Made by a program: the position numbers and the translations under genes. Below are positions 63,785 to 64,000 of a stretch of DNA of 64,000 nucleotides, one piece after another (position 1 is the first letter of the stretch; each line of letters begins with the position of its first letter). The DNA is from Heliopora coerulea (lineage: Eukaryota; Cnidaria; Anthozoa; Scleralcyonacea; Helioporidae), in the NCBI GenBank assembly GCA_030142905.1, contig JASJOG010000437.1, positions 1 to 64,000 of the forward strand. Reading direction: 5' to 3'. Below the pieces are notes generated by a model. It worked only from the letters and a program-made list of their open reading frames with translations, ran no database searches and was not told the DNA's origin.

Positions 63785-64000
63785 CATGAAAACGTTGAAA
63801 AGAAACAAAGTTAAAACTGACTGAAGTGGAAGTATGTGGACATAAATGTGTATGATCAATAAGCAATGGCTTCTCTAAACCCTGGACTAAAATTCTAGTT
63901 TGCACCCGAGATTTTATAAGTCCATTTTGATATTATTTAAATAACTGTGCGAGGAAATTTGAGCATGGCAATCATTCCGTTGGCCAACACTTCTTACTTC

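Overview
The window is animal nuclear DNA, most likely from a cnidarian (a stony coral or similar anthozoan; this is inference). It is AT-rich, has spliced genes with GT-AG introns, and is packed with Penelope-like retroelements (PLEs), tRNA-derived SINEs, LINE fragments, foldback elements and microsatellites. The only gene reconstructed with confidence is a SPAG1 orthologue on the + strand. Fifteen coding exons from 33046 to 62759 join into one continuous frame of 2256 nt (752 codons), with phases agreeing at every junction. The gene runs off the right edge: the rest of the third TPR cluster and the C-terminal domain are not in the window.

Layout. 1-14200 holds no recognisable host gene. It contains miniature elements, a PLE (4617-6287), a 150-bp tandem repeat, a LINE 3' end (7933-8608), several fused PLE fragments (8875-10330), a hammerhead ribozyme (10541-10586, minus) and a decayed PLE (11650-13640). 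From about 17.2 to 28.8 kb there are exons of a probable secreted C-type lectin: an unidentified exon A, a collagen-XV/XVIII-like trimerisation exon B, a short coiled-coil exon C, and a terminal exon D carrying a complete C-type lectin domain. Their phases are compatible. The 7.6-kb intron before the lectin exon contains a dead Tc1 element, a PLE carrying a full hammerhead ribozyme, a palindromic SINE, a second PLE, a ribozyme-retroelement relic and a half mariner element. 28.8-33.0 kb is intergenic. 33.0-64 kb is SPAG1, whose large introns hold a near-perfect 640-bp-arm PLE palindrome, a 30-bp satellite, a pentamer satellite, tandem hairpins and a cluster of hammerhead ribozymes.

The most interesting content is ribozyme-bearing retroelements. 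Five sequence-complete type-I-like hammerhead motifs are visible (10541-10586 minus, 24207-24266 plus, 60861-60906 plus, 60915-60954 minus, 61100-61141 minus). The last two are direct repeats with predicted cleavage sites 186 nt apart, the layout of an animal retrozyme that would release a circular RNA of about 186 nt. Separately, four PLE insertions share one plan: a 5'-truncated reverse transcriptase whose broken end is joined to an inverted copy of the element's own 3' tail.
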